From Parietaria judaica (Eukaryota > Streptophyta > Magnoliopsida > Rosales > Urticaceae), in NCBI GenBank assembly GCA_954871525.1, contig OX940864.1, positions 18,284,001 to 18,348,000 on the forward strand: DNA of 64,000 bases, written 5' to 3'. A program made the position numbers and the translations under genes. Of this stretch, positions 24,344-37,119 are shown in pieces (position 1 is the first letter of the stretch; each line of letters begins with the position of its first letter). Below the pieces are notes generated by a model that was not told where the DNA came from, did not search any database, and was given only the letters and a program-made list of their open reading frames with translations.

Positions 24344-24611
24344 TGTTAACGTGTATTTTATATTATTTATATATCATGTATATAACTAAGTCAATGATGT
24401 ATATCTCACGTATTAGGATATTAGTTTCTTTAGATAAGCTTAAGTTGTTAGCTTTTTAGTCAGTCAAACTTGTTTCTGTTGCTATTCCTTCTCCCTGTTA
24501 CTATTTTATCTCCCATTATTGTAGCATCAGTTGTATACGTGGTGTATATATACCACTGCTCATTATTAATAAAGTGATTAATTCAGAATCTTATCCCTAC
24601 GATATTTATTA
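24344..24611 (+). repeat. 5' LTR of the young copia
   Basis: Starts tgttaacgtg and ends gatatttatta directly before the primer site. Contains a TATA-like tgtatatatacc followed by an AATAAAG signal, as expected of a compact copia LTR. Confidence 0.93.
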
Positions 24612-24624
24612 TGGTATCAGAGCC
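24612..24624 (+). promoter_or_regulatory. Primer binding site, initiator tRNA-Met
   Basis: TGGTATCAGAGCC directly follows the 5' LTR and is complementary to the 3' end of plant initiator methionine tRNA, the usual copia primer. Confidence 0.92.
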
Positions 24625-24688
24625 ACAATAAAGCTCAAAATTCCCTTTCATTCCTTTTCACCAGATCGAAACCTAAAGCCAATTCAAC

Positions 24689-27600
24689 ATGGCTTCTGAA
24701 AATACCCAGTCTGAAAATACCAATACCTCCACCACCATTCATGTATCTGATCCATACACTATGCACCATTCAGACAGCCCTTCCTCCGTGCTCGTCACTC
24801 CTCTTCTCACCGGAGACAACTATGGCTCGTGGAGCCGGGCTATCACCATGGCGCTTCGAGCGAAGAGCAAACTGGGATTCGTGGATGGCTCTCTCCCACG
24901 CCCCACCGACGAAGGTGCACTGGTAAATTGGCAGCGCTGCAATGATTTGGTTGGAAGTTGGCTTCTCAATTCTGTCTCGCCGGAAATCCGGCCTAGCATT
25001 TTATACGCTGATAGCGTCGCTCAAATCTGGTCTGATCTCAAAGAGCGATTTTCACAATCCAACGCTCCAAAAATCTATCAACTCAAACAATCTATCTCTG
25101 CTCTCAAACAAGAGGGCATGTCTGTCTCTTCATATTTTACACAGCTCAAATCTTTATGGGATGAGCTAAGTTCAATCATTACACAATCTCCTTGCATCTG
25201 TGGAAATGGAAAAATCATTTTTGAACAACAAAATCAAGACAGGTCTATGGAGTTTTTGCAGGGTCTCCATGACAGCTTCTCGGCGATACGTAGCCAAATT
25301 CTTCTCATGGAACCGTTTCCGTCAGTCCAACGTATCTATAATCTAGTCCGTCAAGAGGAAAAGCAACAAGAGTTACATGTCCGACCTAATCCAAGCGTTG
25401 AATCAGCCGCTTTCCATTCCGCCTCTAACCAGATGAATCGCTACAATGGGAAGCGTCCACCACCTTTTTGTGATCATTGCAATAAGCTCGGGCATACTAA
25501 AGAAAAGTGTTACCAGATTCACGGATTTCCAGAAAAACAAGGGAAACGCTTCGATACTTCTCAATCTACCACTCCCATGGCCGCAGCGAGTTCGCTCACA
25601 GCGGAGCAATACCAGAAGTTGTTGGCTCTACTCAACAAAAATGAAGGCAACAACGATAATGCTTCAGCAAATCTAGCAGGTAAAATATTTTTATGTTCAT
25701 CCCTTATTTGGATTATTGATTCGGGAGCATCAAATCACATATGTTGTTCTCTTAATATGTTTTCTTCATATTCATCCATTAAGAAATATATAAATGTTCA
25801 GTTACCCGATGGTTCACATGAATCTGTTTCTCATATTGGAGTTGTCAAAATCTCAAAATCATTGATTCTCAAGAATGTTTTTTACATTCCTTCATTCAAG
25901 TTTAACCTCATATCAGTTTCACAATTAACCAGATTCAATAATTGTGATGTAAAATTTTTTACGGATCATTGCTTATTTCAGGACCGCATGCTGACGACGA
26001 CGATTGGTCGGGGTGAAGTACGGCTCGGTCTTTATTATTTGAATAATGATGCTTTTCATGTTTTCAATTCAGCATTTTCCCTTCAATCATGTAATAATTT
26101 TGACTTATGGCATTCACGTCTAGGTCATCCTTCTCAAGGACGTTTAGATGTTATTTCCAAGCAATTTTCAGATATATCAATGAATAAAAAATTTGTTTGT
26201 GATGTTTGCCCTCAAGCAAAACAATCACGTTTGCCTTTTCCTTCAAGCAATTCTCGCACATCTCGTTGTTTTGAATTACTACATCTTGATGTTCGGGCTC
26301 CTTTTTCCGTTCCATCTAAGAATGGGTCGCGTTATTTCTTAACGATCGTTGATGATTTCTCACGTTGTACTTGGGTTCACTTAATGACACACAAATCCGA
26401 AACTTTTAAATTTTTTGTATTTTTTTCAAACCAAGTCAATCGTCAATTCAATACATCATTATCAAACATTCAATATGGTAACGGTGGAATATTCCTTCCC
26501 CAATTACAAAAAGTGCGATCTGATAATGGTCTCGAATTTACTTCAAAAGAGTTTCAAACTTGGTTTTTGCAACACGGCATCATTCATCAACGTAGTTGTA
26601 TTTTCACTCCGCAACAAAATGGTGTTGTTGAACGAAAACATCGCCACTTACTAAATGTTGCACGGTCTTTGCGTTTTCAGGCTGGTTTACCTCTCTCATT
26701 TTGGGGAGAATGTTTATTGACTGCAACACATTTAATCAATAAGCTTCCTTCCTCAAAACTTCAATTTAAATCACCTCATCATATTTTATATGGAAAAAGT
26801 CCCTCTTTGTCTTATTTGCGTGTTTTTGGTTGTTTATGTTTCGCTAAAAACATGTATATCAAACATAAATTTGATGACCGTGCAAAATCCGGCATCTTTA
26901 TTGGTTATCCTTATGGTCAAAAAGGCTATCGAATTTATGATCCTCAAACTCATAAAATTTATGTTTCTCGTGATGTTATCTTCCACGAAACGATATTCCC
27001 ATTTCAAGATATTCCTCAAACTGATCATCAAATTCCTATAACAATTACCCCTTTACATGACGAGGCCTTAACAAGTGATACTCCTTCATCTTGTCCAAAT
27101 ATTGATACTTCACATATTGACTCAGAATCAAGATCGAATATCAATAATGAAATTATTCCGACTTCGGCTTCTACCAACTCGGATTTACTTCGTGAACCCT
27201 CTCAACGGTCTCGTCGTCCTCCTCATCGCCTCTAAGACTATACGTGCTCTCAGGTATCTTCTTCTACCAACTTTCCATTAGCATCTTGTTTTTCACTTTC
27301 TCATTTAAGTCCTTCACACAAGATTTTTCTTAATAATATTATCGAAAATCACGAACCTCGCTCTTTTTCCGAGGCAATGAAATCTTCTCATTGGCGTGAT
27401 GCCATGACTAAAGAAATTCTTGCCCTCGAATCCAATCATACATGGACTCTTTGTCCCCTCCCGTCCGGAAAGAAACCCATTGGGTGTAAATGGGTATACA
27501 AGATAAAATATCACTCTGATGGCACAATTGAGCGCTATAAGGCTCGTTTAGTCGCTAAGGGATACACCCAAGTCGAAGGTATAGATTATCACGATACTTT

Positions 27601-28894
27601 TGCTCCAGTTGCTAAATTAGTAACGGTCCGACTTCTACTTTCGATTGCCTCTGTTAAAAATTGGCCTCTACACCAACTTGACGTTAACAATGCCTTCCTC
27701 CAAGGTGACTTACATGAGGAAGTGTACATGAAACTTCCCCCTGGCTTTTCCAAAAATAACGCACAAAATGTGTGTAAGCTCAAAATATCAATATATGGTC
27801 TTAAGCAAGCCTCTCGTCAATGGTTTGCAAAATTCTCTTCCACTCTTCTTAAACGTGGCTTCAATCACTCTATTTCGGATTACAATCTCTTCACTTATAA
27901 TTCCAAAGATGTCTCCCTTTTCGTTCTCGTCTATGTTGATGATATTATCATCACGGGAAATAACTCTAACGCTATTTCTGACCTAAAAATATTCCTCGCT
28001 CAGTCCTTCTCTATTAAGGATCTTGGGCCATTACGATATTTTTTAGTCATTGAGGTCTCTCGTTCCAAGAAAGATATTTTTCTCTGCCAACGCAAATATA
28101 CCCTAGACATTCTTAATGACTCGGGGATGCTTGGTTCTAGACCATCCCATTTTCAAATGGAACAACACCTTCGTTTAATGCCATCTGACGGGACTCCTCT
28201 TCCCGTTGCATCAATTTATCGTCGCTTAATTGGTCGGCTATTATATTTAACTGTGACTAGACCTGACATTCAATATGCTGTCAACACTCTTAGTCAATTT
28301 CTACAAACTCCACATTCTACTCATCTCAATGCAGCCTATCGCGTTCTTCATTATCTTAAATGATCTATTGGAAAAGGACTCTTTCTTTCTTCCACAAGCT
28401 CTCTTAATTTAATTGGATATTCTGACTCGGACTGGGCTGGTTGTCCGGTAAGTCGTCGCTCTAAGACTGGATACTTCACCATGCTAGGTGATAGTCCTAT
28501 ATCTTGGAAATCCAAGAAACAACCCACGATTTCTCGTTCTTCCACTGAGGCTGAATATCGATCATTAGCTGCTATCACTGCAGAATTACAATGGCTCAAG
28601 TTTCTTCTTCATGATTTAGGGATTGATCTTACATCCCCAATTCCAGTATATTGTGATAATAAATCAGCAATTCATATCGCTGAAAATCCAGTCTTTCATG
28701 AACGCACAAAGCATATAGAAATTGATTGTCACTTTGTTCGTGAAAAAATTGTATCGGGTCTTATTTCACCCTTCTACGTTCGCACTACTGATCAACTCGC
28801 TGACATCTACACCAAACCGCTTGGCGCAGACGCATTTCGCCGATGTTTAAGCAAGATGGGCGTTGTCGACATTTCTCCTCCGGCTCCATCTTGA
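24689..28894 (+). pseudogene. Copia gag-pol polyprotein with two in-frame stops
   Basis: One frame runs from the ATG at 24689 to the final TGA at 28892-28894 (1402 codons). It is interrupted only by TAA at 27233-27235 and TGA at 28361-28363. In order: a UBN2-type gag (about residues 35-230), a CCHC zinc knuckle (C261..C274), an aspartic protease with DSGA (344-347), GAG-pre-integrase with HSRLGH, the HHCC finger (C504, C507), an integrase core with candidate D534, D612 and E648, RT with LVYVDDIIITG, and RNase H with STEAEYRSLA and KHIEIDCHFVRE. The first stop lies between integrase and RT. The second lies between RT and RNase H and fits a CGA-to-TGA change. The usual LDVWGPF reads LDVRAPF here. 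It is not functional as it stands unless the stops are read through. Confidence 0.93.
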
Positions 28895-28905
28895 GGGGGG
28901 GGGGG
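28894..28905 (+). other. Polypurine tract of the young copia
   Basis: A run of about 11 G immediately upstream of the 3' LTR, the expected plus-strand primer site. Confidence 0.85.
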
Positions 28906-29177
28906 TGTTAACGTGTATTTTATATTATTTATATATCATGTATATAAAAGACCAAGTCAATGATGTATATCTCACGTATTAGGATATTAGTTTCTTTAGA
29001 TAAGCTTAAGTTGTTAGCTTTTTAGTCAGTCAAACTTGTTTCTGTTGCTATTCCTTCTCCCTGTTACTATTTTATCTCCCATTATTGTGGCATCAGTTGT
29101 ATACGTGGTGTATATATACCACTGCTCATTATTAATAAAGTGATTAATTCAGAATCTTATCCCTACGATATTTATTA
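28906..29177 (+). repeat. 3' LTR of the young copia
   Basis: Nearly identical to the 5' LTR. The differences are a small insertion/substitution (tataaaagacc versus tataactaa) and one A/G difference (tgtggcat versus tgtagcat). Confidence 0.93.
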
Positions 29178-29182
29178 CAATC

Positions 29183-32100
29183 GTTAATATGTTAGCGGCA
29201 AAAGTAATTGAAGATTATCAAAATAATAACAGAATAACAAAAAACAAAAAATATTAAAATTTTAGTTCTTAATACTCCCCCCAAGATGAAATTGCATAGA
29301 TGTTGAGCAATGACATCTTGGAAAGTAATGGAACTAATAAGGTGGAAGATACAAGTTTTGTAAATATGTCCGCAAGTTGTGAGTGCGAGCGAATCAACAT
29401 AAGTCTAAACTTTTGAAGCTTCAACAGATCACGAATGAAATCACAATCTATCTCTATGTGTTTAGTTCGTTCTTGAAAAGTTGGATTAGTGGCTATGTGA
29501 ATGCCAGCTTGATTATCGCAATAAATGGCTGGTAAAGGCAGATTATCAGTTTTAAGATCAATAAGTAATTGTGTTATAAGCCAAATTATTTCTGCAGACG
29601 TTGAGGCTAATGCTCTATACTCAGATTCAGCTGATGATCTAGTGACAATGTTCTGGTTTTTGGATTTCCAAGAGATTAAACTATCATTAAAAAAACACAC
29701 AAAAACCTGTTATGGATTTGTGAGAATCTAAACAATTTCCCCACTCAGCATCCGAGTAAGCTTTCAAGCCTTTGCTGATTGATTTGGAGGGGTAAAATAG
29801 TCCCAGTCCCGGTTATCATTAAAAATATATTAGTGGAATGTGAGCTGACTTCATATGACAATCGCGCGGAGCTGAAAAAACTGACTAAGAGAGTGAACTA
29901 CATGAGTGATATCAGGTCTTGTAATATTCAAGTATAGTAATCTCCCTATCAAGCGTCTGTATGGTGTTAGATCTTCAATTAATTTTCCGATTTCAGAACT
30001 AAGAATGGCATTTGGTTCCATAGGAATTTTTACAAGTTTGGATTCAATGAATTCAAAATATTTAAGAAGTTGGAGAGTGTATAGCCTTTGTGAGACATTA
30101 ATGTCATTTTTAGTTCGAGCAATTTCTTGTCCTAAGAAATACTTCAGATTTCCTAAGTCCTTAAGTTTAAAAATATTTCCTAGTTCTGGTTTTACAGATT
30201 CAATGACCGAATTTGATAGACCACAAAGGACAATAACGTCCACATATACTAATAGAGCTATAAAAGAGTTACCTGAACCTTTGACCAAGAGAGAGTAATC
30301 ACTCTTTAGATTGCTTAAAACCCAGTTTTGTGACTTCAGTTGTGAATTTCACATTCCATTGTCTAGAGGCTTGCTTTAAGCCATATATAGACTTGTTCAT
30401 CTTACAAGCAAGTTTTTGAGAGTCGTTAGAGAAACCAGGAGATGAATACCCTCAGGGAAGATTCATGAAGACCTCTTCATCAAGTTATCCATTTCGAAAC
30501 GCGTTATTGACGTCCAATTGAGCTAGGAACTATTTTTTTTTTTTTTTTTTATAGCTAAGGCCAACAATAACTTCACAGTGACTAACTTTGCACCTAGTGA
30601 GAAGGTGTCCATATAGTCAACCCATTCTTGCTGATTATAGCCTTTTGTAATAAGCGTGGCCTTTCTTCTAGCCAACGTTCCATCATAATTGAATTTGTTC
30701 TTATCGACCCACTTACGTCCTATTGACTTTTTATCCATTGGAAGAGGAACTACTGTGCAAGTGTTATTTGCAATCATTGCGCTTAGTTGCTCATTCATTG
30801 CATATCTCAAATAAGCAAATTTATTTGCTTGATGAAAATACTGAGGCTCAGCATAAATCGAGCAAGCAAGGACAAAGTTTATATGATTATCGGACAGTTT
30901 TTCATAAGATATGACAGAGGAGAGATCATGGTAACTAGGTCTCTTAGATTATCTATTTGATCTTCTAAGATCCTTATTCTCTTCAGGAACAGGTTCAATG
31001 ATAGAAGTATCAGAAATCGTGTCAGGGGTAAAATTGACATTTTCATCAGAAACAGTTATTTCAGGTAATTTTTCTGAATTCTAACTATCTTTAGTGATAT
31101 TATTTTGATCAACACTATCTAAATTAGGTAAAACAAGAGTGGTTAAGTGATCAATGGAGGTTTGTATTGATTCGTAGTTATGAGAAGGAAAAATGTCCTC
31201 GTGAAAGACTACATCCCTTGAAATGAAAAAGACCTTTTCTTCAAGATCATACAAGTTATATCCTCTATAGCCTTGATCATAGCCTATGAAAATGCATTTT
31301 CTTGCTCTAGGTTGGAACTTAGTTCTATGAGCTTGTAAAGTAGATGCAAAAGCTAAACAACCAAATTTTTTAAGAAAATTATAATCAAAAGGCTTAAGAA
31401 ATAAAACGTCACAGGGACATTTATTTTGAAGAGTAGCAATGGGAGTCTTATTGATCAAGTAAGTAGCTGTTAATAGGCAGTCTGACCAGAAGGAAATGGG
31501 TACCTTGGATTGGAAGTAAAGAGCCCTCGCAACGTTCAGAAGATGCTGATGTTTCCTCTCAGCAACTGAATTTTGTTGAGGTGTTTTCACGCAAAAAAAC
31601 TGATGTAAAATTCCTAATTCTCCAAAGTAATCTAGCAAGACTAACTCACGTGCATTGTCAGATTTAAATTTCTTAATTTTCTCAGAGAATTTCCTTTCTA
31701 CCATGGCAGTAAACTTGGGAAGAATAATATGAACATCAGATTTATTTGTCATTAGATAAGTCCACGTAAATCTAGAATGATCATCAACAAGAGTTAAGAA
31801 AAACTTGTAACCATTATGAGATTTTTGATGAAAGGGGCCCCATATATCACAGTGAATTAATTCCATAATTTCATTACAAATGTTATTCAAAGAAGGAAAA
31901 TGCTATCTCTTCTGTTTTTCCATGGGAAAAATATAGCAAGGGATATTCTTGTCATTTTTAGAAAAGCCAAGAATGCCCTTTAATGGAGCAAGAACTTTCT
32001 GCGACAAATGCCCAAGCCTATAGTGCCAAAGATTTGCAGAGACTTTATTACAATTGAAATCATTAAGGGTTGGTTCATTACAATCTAAAATGTATAACTC

Positions 32101-33215
32101 GTCGTGCACGTTACCCTGCCCAATCATCCTCTTTAATGAATCATCAATAAAGCTCACTCGATCTCCTGAATGTGCGGTCAAAACTCTCACAGAGCGAAGA
32201 TTGAATGTAAAACTAGGAATATATTAAACTTTTCTCAAAGTAATAAGGGGATTTATCCTAATGTCACCACATAAGTAAACGTGAATGATTTTTTCATTCG
32301 GTAAGGTAAAAGTAGAGTTTTCTAACTTTCTAACATTTGAGAAGATAAGTTTGTTGTTGTAAATATGTCTACTTGCCCCCGAGTCTATAATCCAACAATC
32401 ATATAGATTAAATTTACTACTTATTGAACGCATTTAATTTAAAGAACTTGTGGTGAAGGTTACGAGGTTCACAAATGTATTTGAACCTGAAGCCTTCCCT
32501 GAGCTGATAGTGTTTGAGCTTGAAGCTTTTACTACATTTTTCATATGCTCATACAACATTCCAATTAATCGTTGGCATTGGAGATCAGTCAGATTGTCCA
32601 TTACTCCATTGTTTTCTTTACGATTGTAGTTTTTAACTTAAACGGAGTTACTCTGTGCCCTGAACTTCTGTAGAAATCCCGGAGGATATCCATAAATCTT
32701 GTAGCACTTCTCGATAGTGTGTCCATCTTGCAATGTGTGCAGAAGGGACAATCTTTATTCTTGAAATTCCTTCGCTGACCAATTTCTTCCCTTGTTGCGA
32801 TAGCCATTCTGCTTGTTGAATCAACTGCAGCTGAATCTGATCCAATGAATCTCTGCCTCTCCTCTTGTACGCATAAAGAAAAGATTTTTTTGATTGGGGG
32901 AATCGGATCCATGAGAAGCAATAATCATTCAATTTTGTGGAATCAGATCCATGAGAAGCAAAGATATTCTAATCACGGAATATGTGTCATTCAATCCCAT
33001 GAGAAACTTCATGCTATATTCCGCGTTGTGGAAGTCAGTGCAAGTTGTGGATTTGCATTGAGGCTTGAAATCATTCAGCTCTTCCCAAATTGACTTCAAC
33101 TTCGTGACAAAGGTGGAAATCGAGTCTTGTCCCTGTCTCAGATTGGCAAGATCTCGACGCAATTCAAAGATTCTTGGTCCATTACCTTGACGGTTTGTAT
33201 TGATTATGAGCATTA
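29183..33215 (-). mobile_element. Old, decayed Ty1/copia element
   Basis: Copia domains in the expected order on the minus strand, broken by many stops, frameshifts and losses. The gag start and 5' LTR are missing beyond about 33215. A polypurine tract (ttggggggag on the minus strand, about 29275-29285) marks the 3' end, and the LTR beyond it is split by the young copia. Sequence to the left of 24343 is the likely remainder of that LTR. Confidence 0.85.
29269..33213 (-). pseudogene. Decayed copia gag-pol pieces
   Basis: Read on the minus strand: gag fragments (33213-32929, 32932-32601) with a frame-broken zinc knuckle; protease with CWIIDSGASRHI (32433-32224); GAG-pre-integrase with LWHYRLGHLSQK (32190-31903); integrase core with LIHCDIWGPF, KSDNARE and VAERKHQHLL (31890-31081); RT amino half (30810-30523); RT with LLVYVDVIV, where the second catalytic Asp of YVDD is lost (30288-29851); and RNase H with SAESEYRALA and ERTKHIEIDCDF (29700-29269). 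A T-run of about 20 nt interrupts the RT near 30533-30551. It is clearly non-functional. Confidence 0.9.
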
Positions 33216-33993
33216 TGAATATTTAATTCAATTTATTACGTTTCAGATTAATTACAATCTAGTATAAACTGTTTTAGAATTGATTGAAAATCAATTCATT
33301 TTCTTCTTTCGGTGTCTATAAATTGACAATCACATTGACCGCATTCGATATACCATTGCTAATCCGTCTTTGAAAATTCTTTAGATATGAATTTGCTTCT
33401 TAGTTTTTTTCTCCGCGAGTTCAATGTTTTATGCTTCCCATTGGGTTATGTCATGAGTATTTAGGTAACGGATTTTAAGAAATTTTAATGCATTGGCGGA
33501 CTTCTAATTGCGATGAAGTTCACGGTTATCCCGTTATATCTTGAGAAGCCTTTTGCCTAACGCATCTCAACCACGTAGATAAAGCAAATCAAGCTTTAAA
33601 GAGATCGCATCCAACGCGTCTCGGGAATCACTAACGGTTTTCTAATTTACAAAATATCAAAAACACTTTTCGGATCAAAGCGACAAGCCATTGCTCGTCA
33701 ATCGCAAATTCAATCGATATGTATCAACGAATCTATACGCTAGTGTATTGCTTTTAATTCATTTCTCATGTAATATCATCTAACACGATCGATCTATAAA
33801 AAAAATAAAAATATTTTATTTCTCTTGTTTATAACTTTTTGCTATGAATACAAGTTCAATTTTGACCCTAAATGGCATTATTTATTTAGTTCCCAGCTTT
33901 CGCAGTCTCAGTCGCAGCCATTACATTTTAATCTTAATATGACTTTTAATATATATATATATAATATATATATATTTATATATATTATATGTA
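33216..33993. other. Intergenic DNA
   Basis: AT-rich, with TA microsatellite runs at about 33951-33990. No gene recognised; it holds the 3' flank of the desiccation-related gene. Confidence 0.55.
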
Positions 33994-36138
33994 TCATGGA
34001 TATTCACACTTTCGCCACTTGTCTGAATCGGAATCGTCCTCGTCAAGGAGTGTCCGGGCAATGTAGCCATTGGCACCGCATGGGTAGAATCCCCCGGGAC
34101 GGGACTCATCGCCAGTGCCGTAGACCGTGCGGAGGATCTCCGCGGGCGTGCGCTCGTAGGAGAGCGAGTAAGGGTCGGCGGAGAGGATGTTTCTGCTCGT
34201 GCGGTTCTCAGCGCCCAGCTCGGGCGGCACGCAGAGGCCCTCGTCCTTGATCCCGCACATCGCCAGCTCGTTCCTTAGAGCCGAGATGTAGTTGGTGAAG
34301 TCCTCTACGGTGATCCCATACGGATACACCTCTTCGTCGCTTCGCTCGTACAACATTGTCCGGATTACCGCGTCTTGTCCCGCCTCCACTCCCAGTAGCT
34401 TCGCCACCAACTGCAGACATGCATCGTAAGGAGGACGTTTATATTATATGATCCTAACTTGATTTTTTAAGGATATTCGTTCAAATACTCAATCAAACCG
34501 GCACAATAAAATTCTTAAGTAATCTGTCGAATTAGTTGCCAAACTGAGCCCGCGTAAAAAGAAAAAATAAAAAACTTGGTACTATTTTCGGGCTCCCGGA
34601 AAATGATTCCGAATTACTTTGTATAACTACACTGACTTTTCATTAATTACCATTCTAAATCACTAATAACTTTGACTAATTGATAAACCATTAATATGAT
34701 TCCGCTTAATCACATATGCAGTTGACCTAAAACCTACCAAGAACTGAAATTTTGGCCCCGAAGTTTGGTATTTGCCCTGTTTTAGTCCGAGTCCATCTCA
34801 AAATGCAGACTTTTTGTTAAAACTCCGGGATCGGGCCGAGGCATGAAAAATCCTGGTTTAATATATTTTATTTTAGCTTTTAAGAGTCTATTCTAGCATT
34901 GATTTTATGTATTTCTTGAAGATTAAAAAAACTATGTCCACAATTCTAGTTTGATGTATATCTTGCTGTTTTGTAACAATTTTTTTTTAAAAAAATTACA
35001 ATATAAAACTGATTTTCCAACTATAACTAACTAACTAATTAATTACAATATAAAATTGATTTTCCAACTATAATTGACTAATTAATAAAAATATCTCCAA
35101 ATCCCAGACCAGGCCGCTTTGGCTCGATCTCAGTATAATTTTAACTTAGTTTCCTTTTCTAAAACAAAAATAAATAAAGCTTTCCACACCGCGATCAGAA
35201 TGGAGCTGATTTTAATGATTCCGAGATAAAACAGAACTCGGGTCGTTAAAAACTGCTTACACTTCGAGAAGTATTCCGCTGAAGATTAGGGATGGTGCCG
35301 ACATAACCGACCAAGCCGACATAAGGGATAACGTAGGAAGCAAGTAAGTAGTTGATAGAGTTTGCGTATGGATCGAAGGGTGGCTTCAGTCTGTACCCAA
35401 CGGCTCTATCAAACAGGGTTGCGAAGTTCTTCTTGCTTATATCCAACAGAGGCCTTGGAAACCCTCCCACTCTATCCAATATAGCCCTGGATATCGAGAT
35501 CGTTATGAACTATTTTCAAGGAAAGAAAAATTATATACATTTTAATGTTTTATCCAACGTAAAAAAATAATTTATTTTTTATTGTCAATTGATTTTGAGA
35601 TAGGATTTTTTGGTATTTAACACGGAATTATAAATATAATATGAGCATTTTTCAAAATTCCATATCGTGGGGCTTGAAATATGTATCTTAATTGCGTTAA
35701 ATTAAGGTTCTAATATATATAATAAAGTTTAACTTGATGTTTTTTTTTATATGTTTTGAGATGCATTAGCAAAAGTACACCAAGCTTAATGTTGATGAGA
35801 AATTAGCACCTGATATGTCCGACTTCTTGATAGCCGAACTCCTCGATGATCCGGTAGACCAAAGGGTTCAAGTCGGCCTTTTGGCAGCCGATCGGAGGCG
35901 GGCCTCCGAGCGAGAGGGATTTGTTGACGGAGTCGAGGCCTCTCCCATGGGCCCCGCAGAGGAAGAACTCGGCCTCCAAGAACTCAAGATTCAGAGCGAA
36001 CAGGATCTGCTGACTGTCGTTGGCCCTCACTATCGGCCCACACAGAGGAGGCTGAGCGGTAGCCGGGCCCGGCTTCGTGATCACGATCAGAAGAAAGCAA
36101 AGGAATGCGTTAATGGAGACTGATAAAGAGCAAGCCAT
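33994..36138 (-). CDS. Desiccation-related protein, PCC13-62 type (ferritin-like)
   Basis: Three minus-strand exons: 36138-35810, 35486-35261 and 34410-33994. All junctions are GT-AG with compatible phases, giving 323 aa. A hydrophobic signal peptide covers about residues 1-29 (FLCFLLIVI..ATAQ), so the product is probably secreted or vacuolar. The ferritin-like helical region includes LFALNLEFLEAEFFLCGAHG, EEFGYQEVGHIRAILDRVGG and FPRPLLDISKKNFATL. The C-terminal half has VAKLLGVEAGQDAVIR and ends YGTGDESRPGGFYPCGANG plus an acidic tail. The family is named for a desiccation-induced protein of Craterostigma; its biochemical role is not settled. Length is normal for the family and no lesion is visible. 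A TATA box lies at 36179-36185. Confidence 0.93.
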
Positions 36139-36178
36139 TGTATTGTGATATGCAAAACCGAAGCTTTGTGTTGCTTGG

Positions 36179-36185
36179 TTTTATA
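36179..36185 (-). promoter_or_regulatory. TATA box of the desiccation-related gene
   Basis: On the minus strand the sequence reads ctataaaacc, about 41-47 bp upstream of the ATG at 36138. This implies a short 5' UTR of perhaps 10-20 nt. Confidence 0.5.
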
Positions 36186-37111
36186 GGCATGCAAAACATA
36201 TCATGGAAATGGAGTTACATCGAAAGCGACTAATTTGCTTCATTTATTTTAGATTTTGAACGAGAAAATACGGTTACAATCTAACGACTCCGATCGCTTG
36301 ACGATTTACGACGATTTTTACTACATATGATTAGTCATATTGTGAGAGTTGGAAAGTGAAAGATTCTACAATTTTTTTTTAAGAATTTGGAGAGCGGTCT
36401 TTTCGAGAATCGTGGTCAAAAAACGTAATTCACCGGAAGAGAAATCGTAAAGCGGAGTATGTTCATGGTATATGATTGAAAAGCTTTTGATGCGTGTGAT
36501 ATTGTTCTTGATTATATTTGATATTTTAATCATCCGGGGAGAAAGAGATACCGAATCAAGTTGAAAAATCTCCTAGTGTCGTTTCAATTTTGTGATACTT
36601 CTACGTGAATCGTGATTATCGGTTTTTCAATTTGACAATGATCGATTTTTCTTGGCGATTCGAGAAATAAAATTCAAGGAGATGTGATTAAATCGGATAT
36701 GATTGGTAGTTCTAAAACTTGTACTTTCTATAAATTAAGCCATTACTTCTCCTAATTGATAAGTATTAAATTTGGACATCGCTTGTGTTGAATTGTTGCA
36801 TCATTTTGCTCAAATTGTTCAAGCAATTTCTTAATATGGAAAAAACCTGTCACTTTAATGGAAGTTTAACACTTTTGTATTTTATCAAACAAGGACCTCC
36901 CAGCTACCGAAAATGAATGATTTTTCGATCGCGTGTTTCATCAGCAAAAGTAAATATGAATTCGTAACGACGGCAGAAAGCAATCCCTTCGAACCAGTCA
37001 ATCCGCCGAACTGGACACAACACCGACTTGTTATAAGTTCCTTTGCGAAGCCGGCATGTCTGTGGTCGAGTTCTTTAATTCAGGACATGTCTTGGCCAGG
37101 GGTGGAAGTTC
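36186..37111. other. Intergenic DNA
   Basis: Promoter-side flank of the desiccation-related gene. No other gene recognised. Confidence 0.5.
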
Positions 37112-37119
37112 CATACAAG

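Larger units (their letters stand above)
24344..29177 (+). mobile_element. Young Ty1/copia LTR retrotransposon (RE1-like)
   Basis: Order: 5' LTR, primer site, gag-protease-integrase-RT-RNase H in the copia order, G-rich polypurine tract, 3' LTR. The LTRs (268 and 272 bp) differ by only one substitution and one small indel cluster, so insertion was recent. The flanking pentamers caata (24339-24343) and caatc (29178-29182) fit a 5 bp target duplication with one mismatch. Two in-frame stops break the polyprotein. The element sits just downstream (on the genome) of an older minus-strand copia and appears to split that element's 3' LTR. Confidence 0.95.

Noticed and set aside
24689..27235. Intact 848-residue host protein
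   Set aside because: It is the gag-protease-integrase part of a copia polyprotein between matching LTRs, ended by a premature stop.
35815..36123. 102-codon plus-strand frame
   Set aside because: Antisense shadow of exon 1 of the desiccation-related gene; no independent motif.
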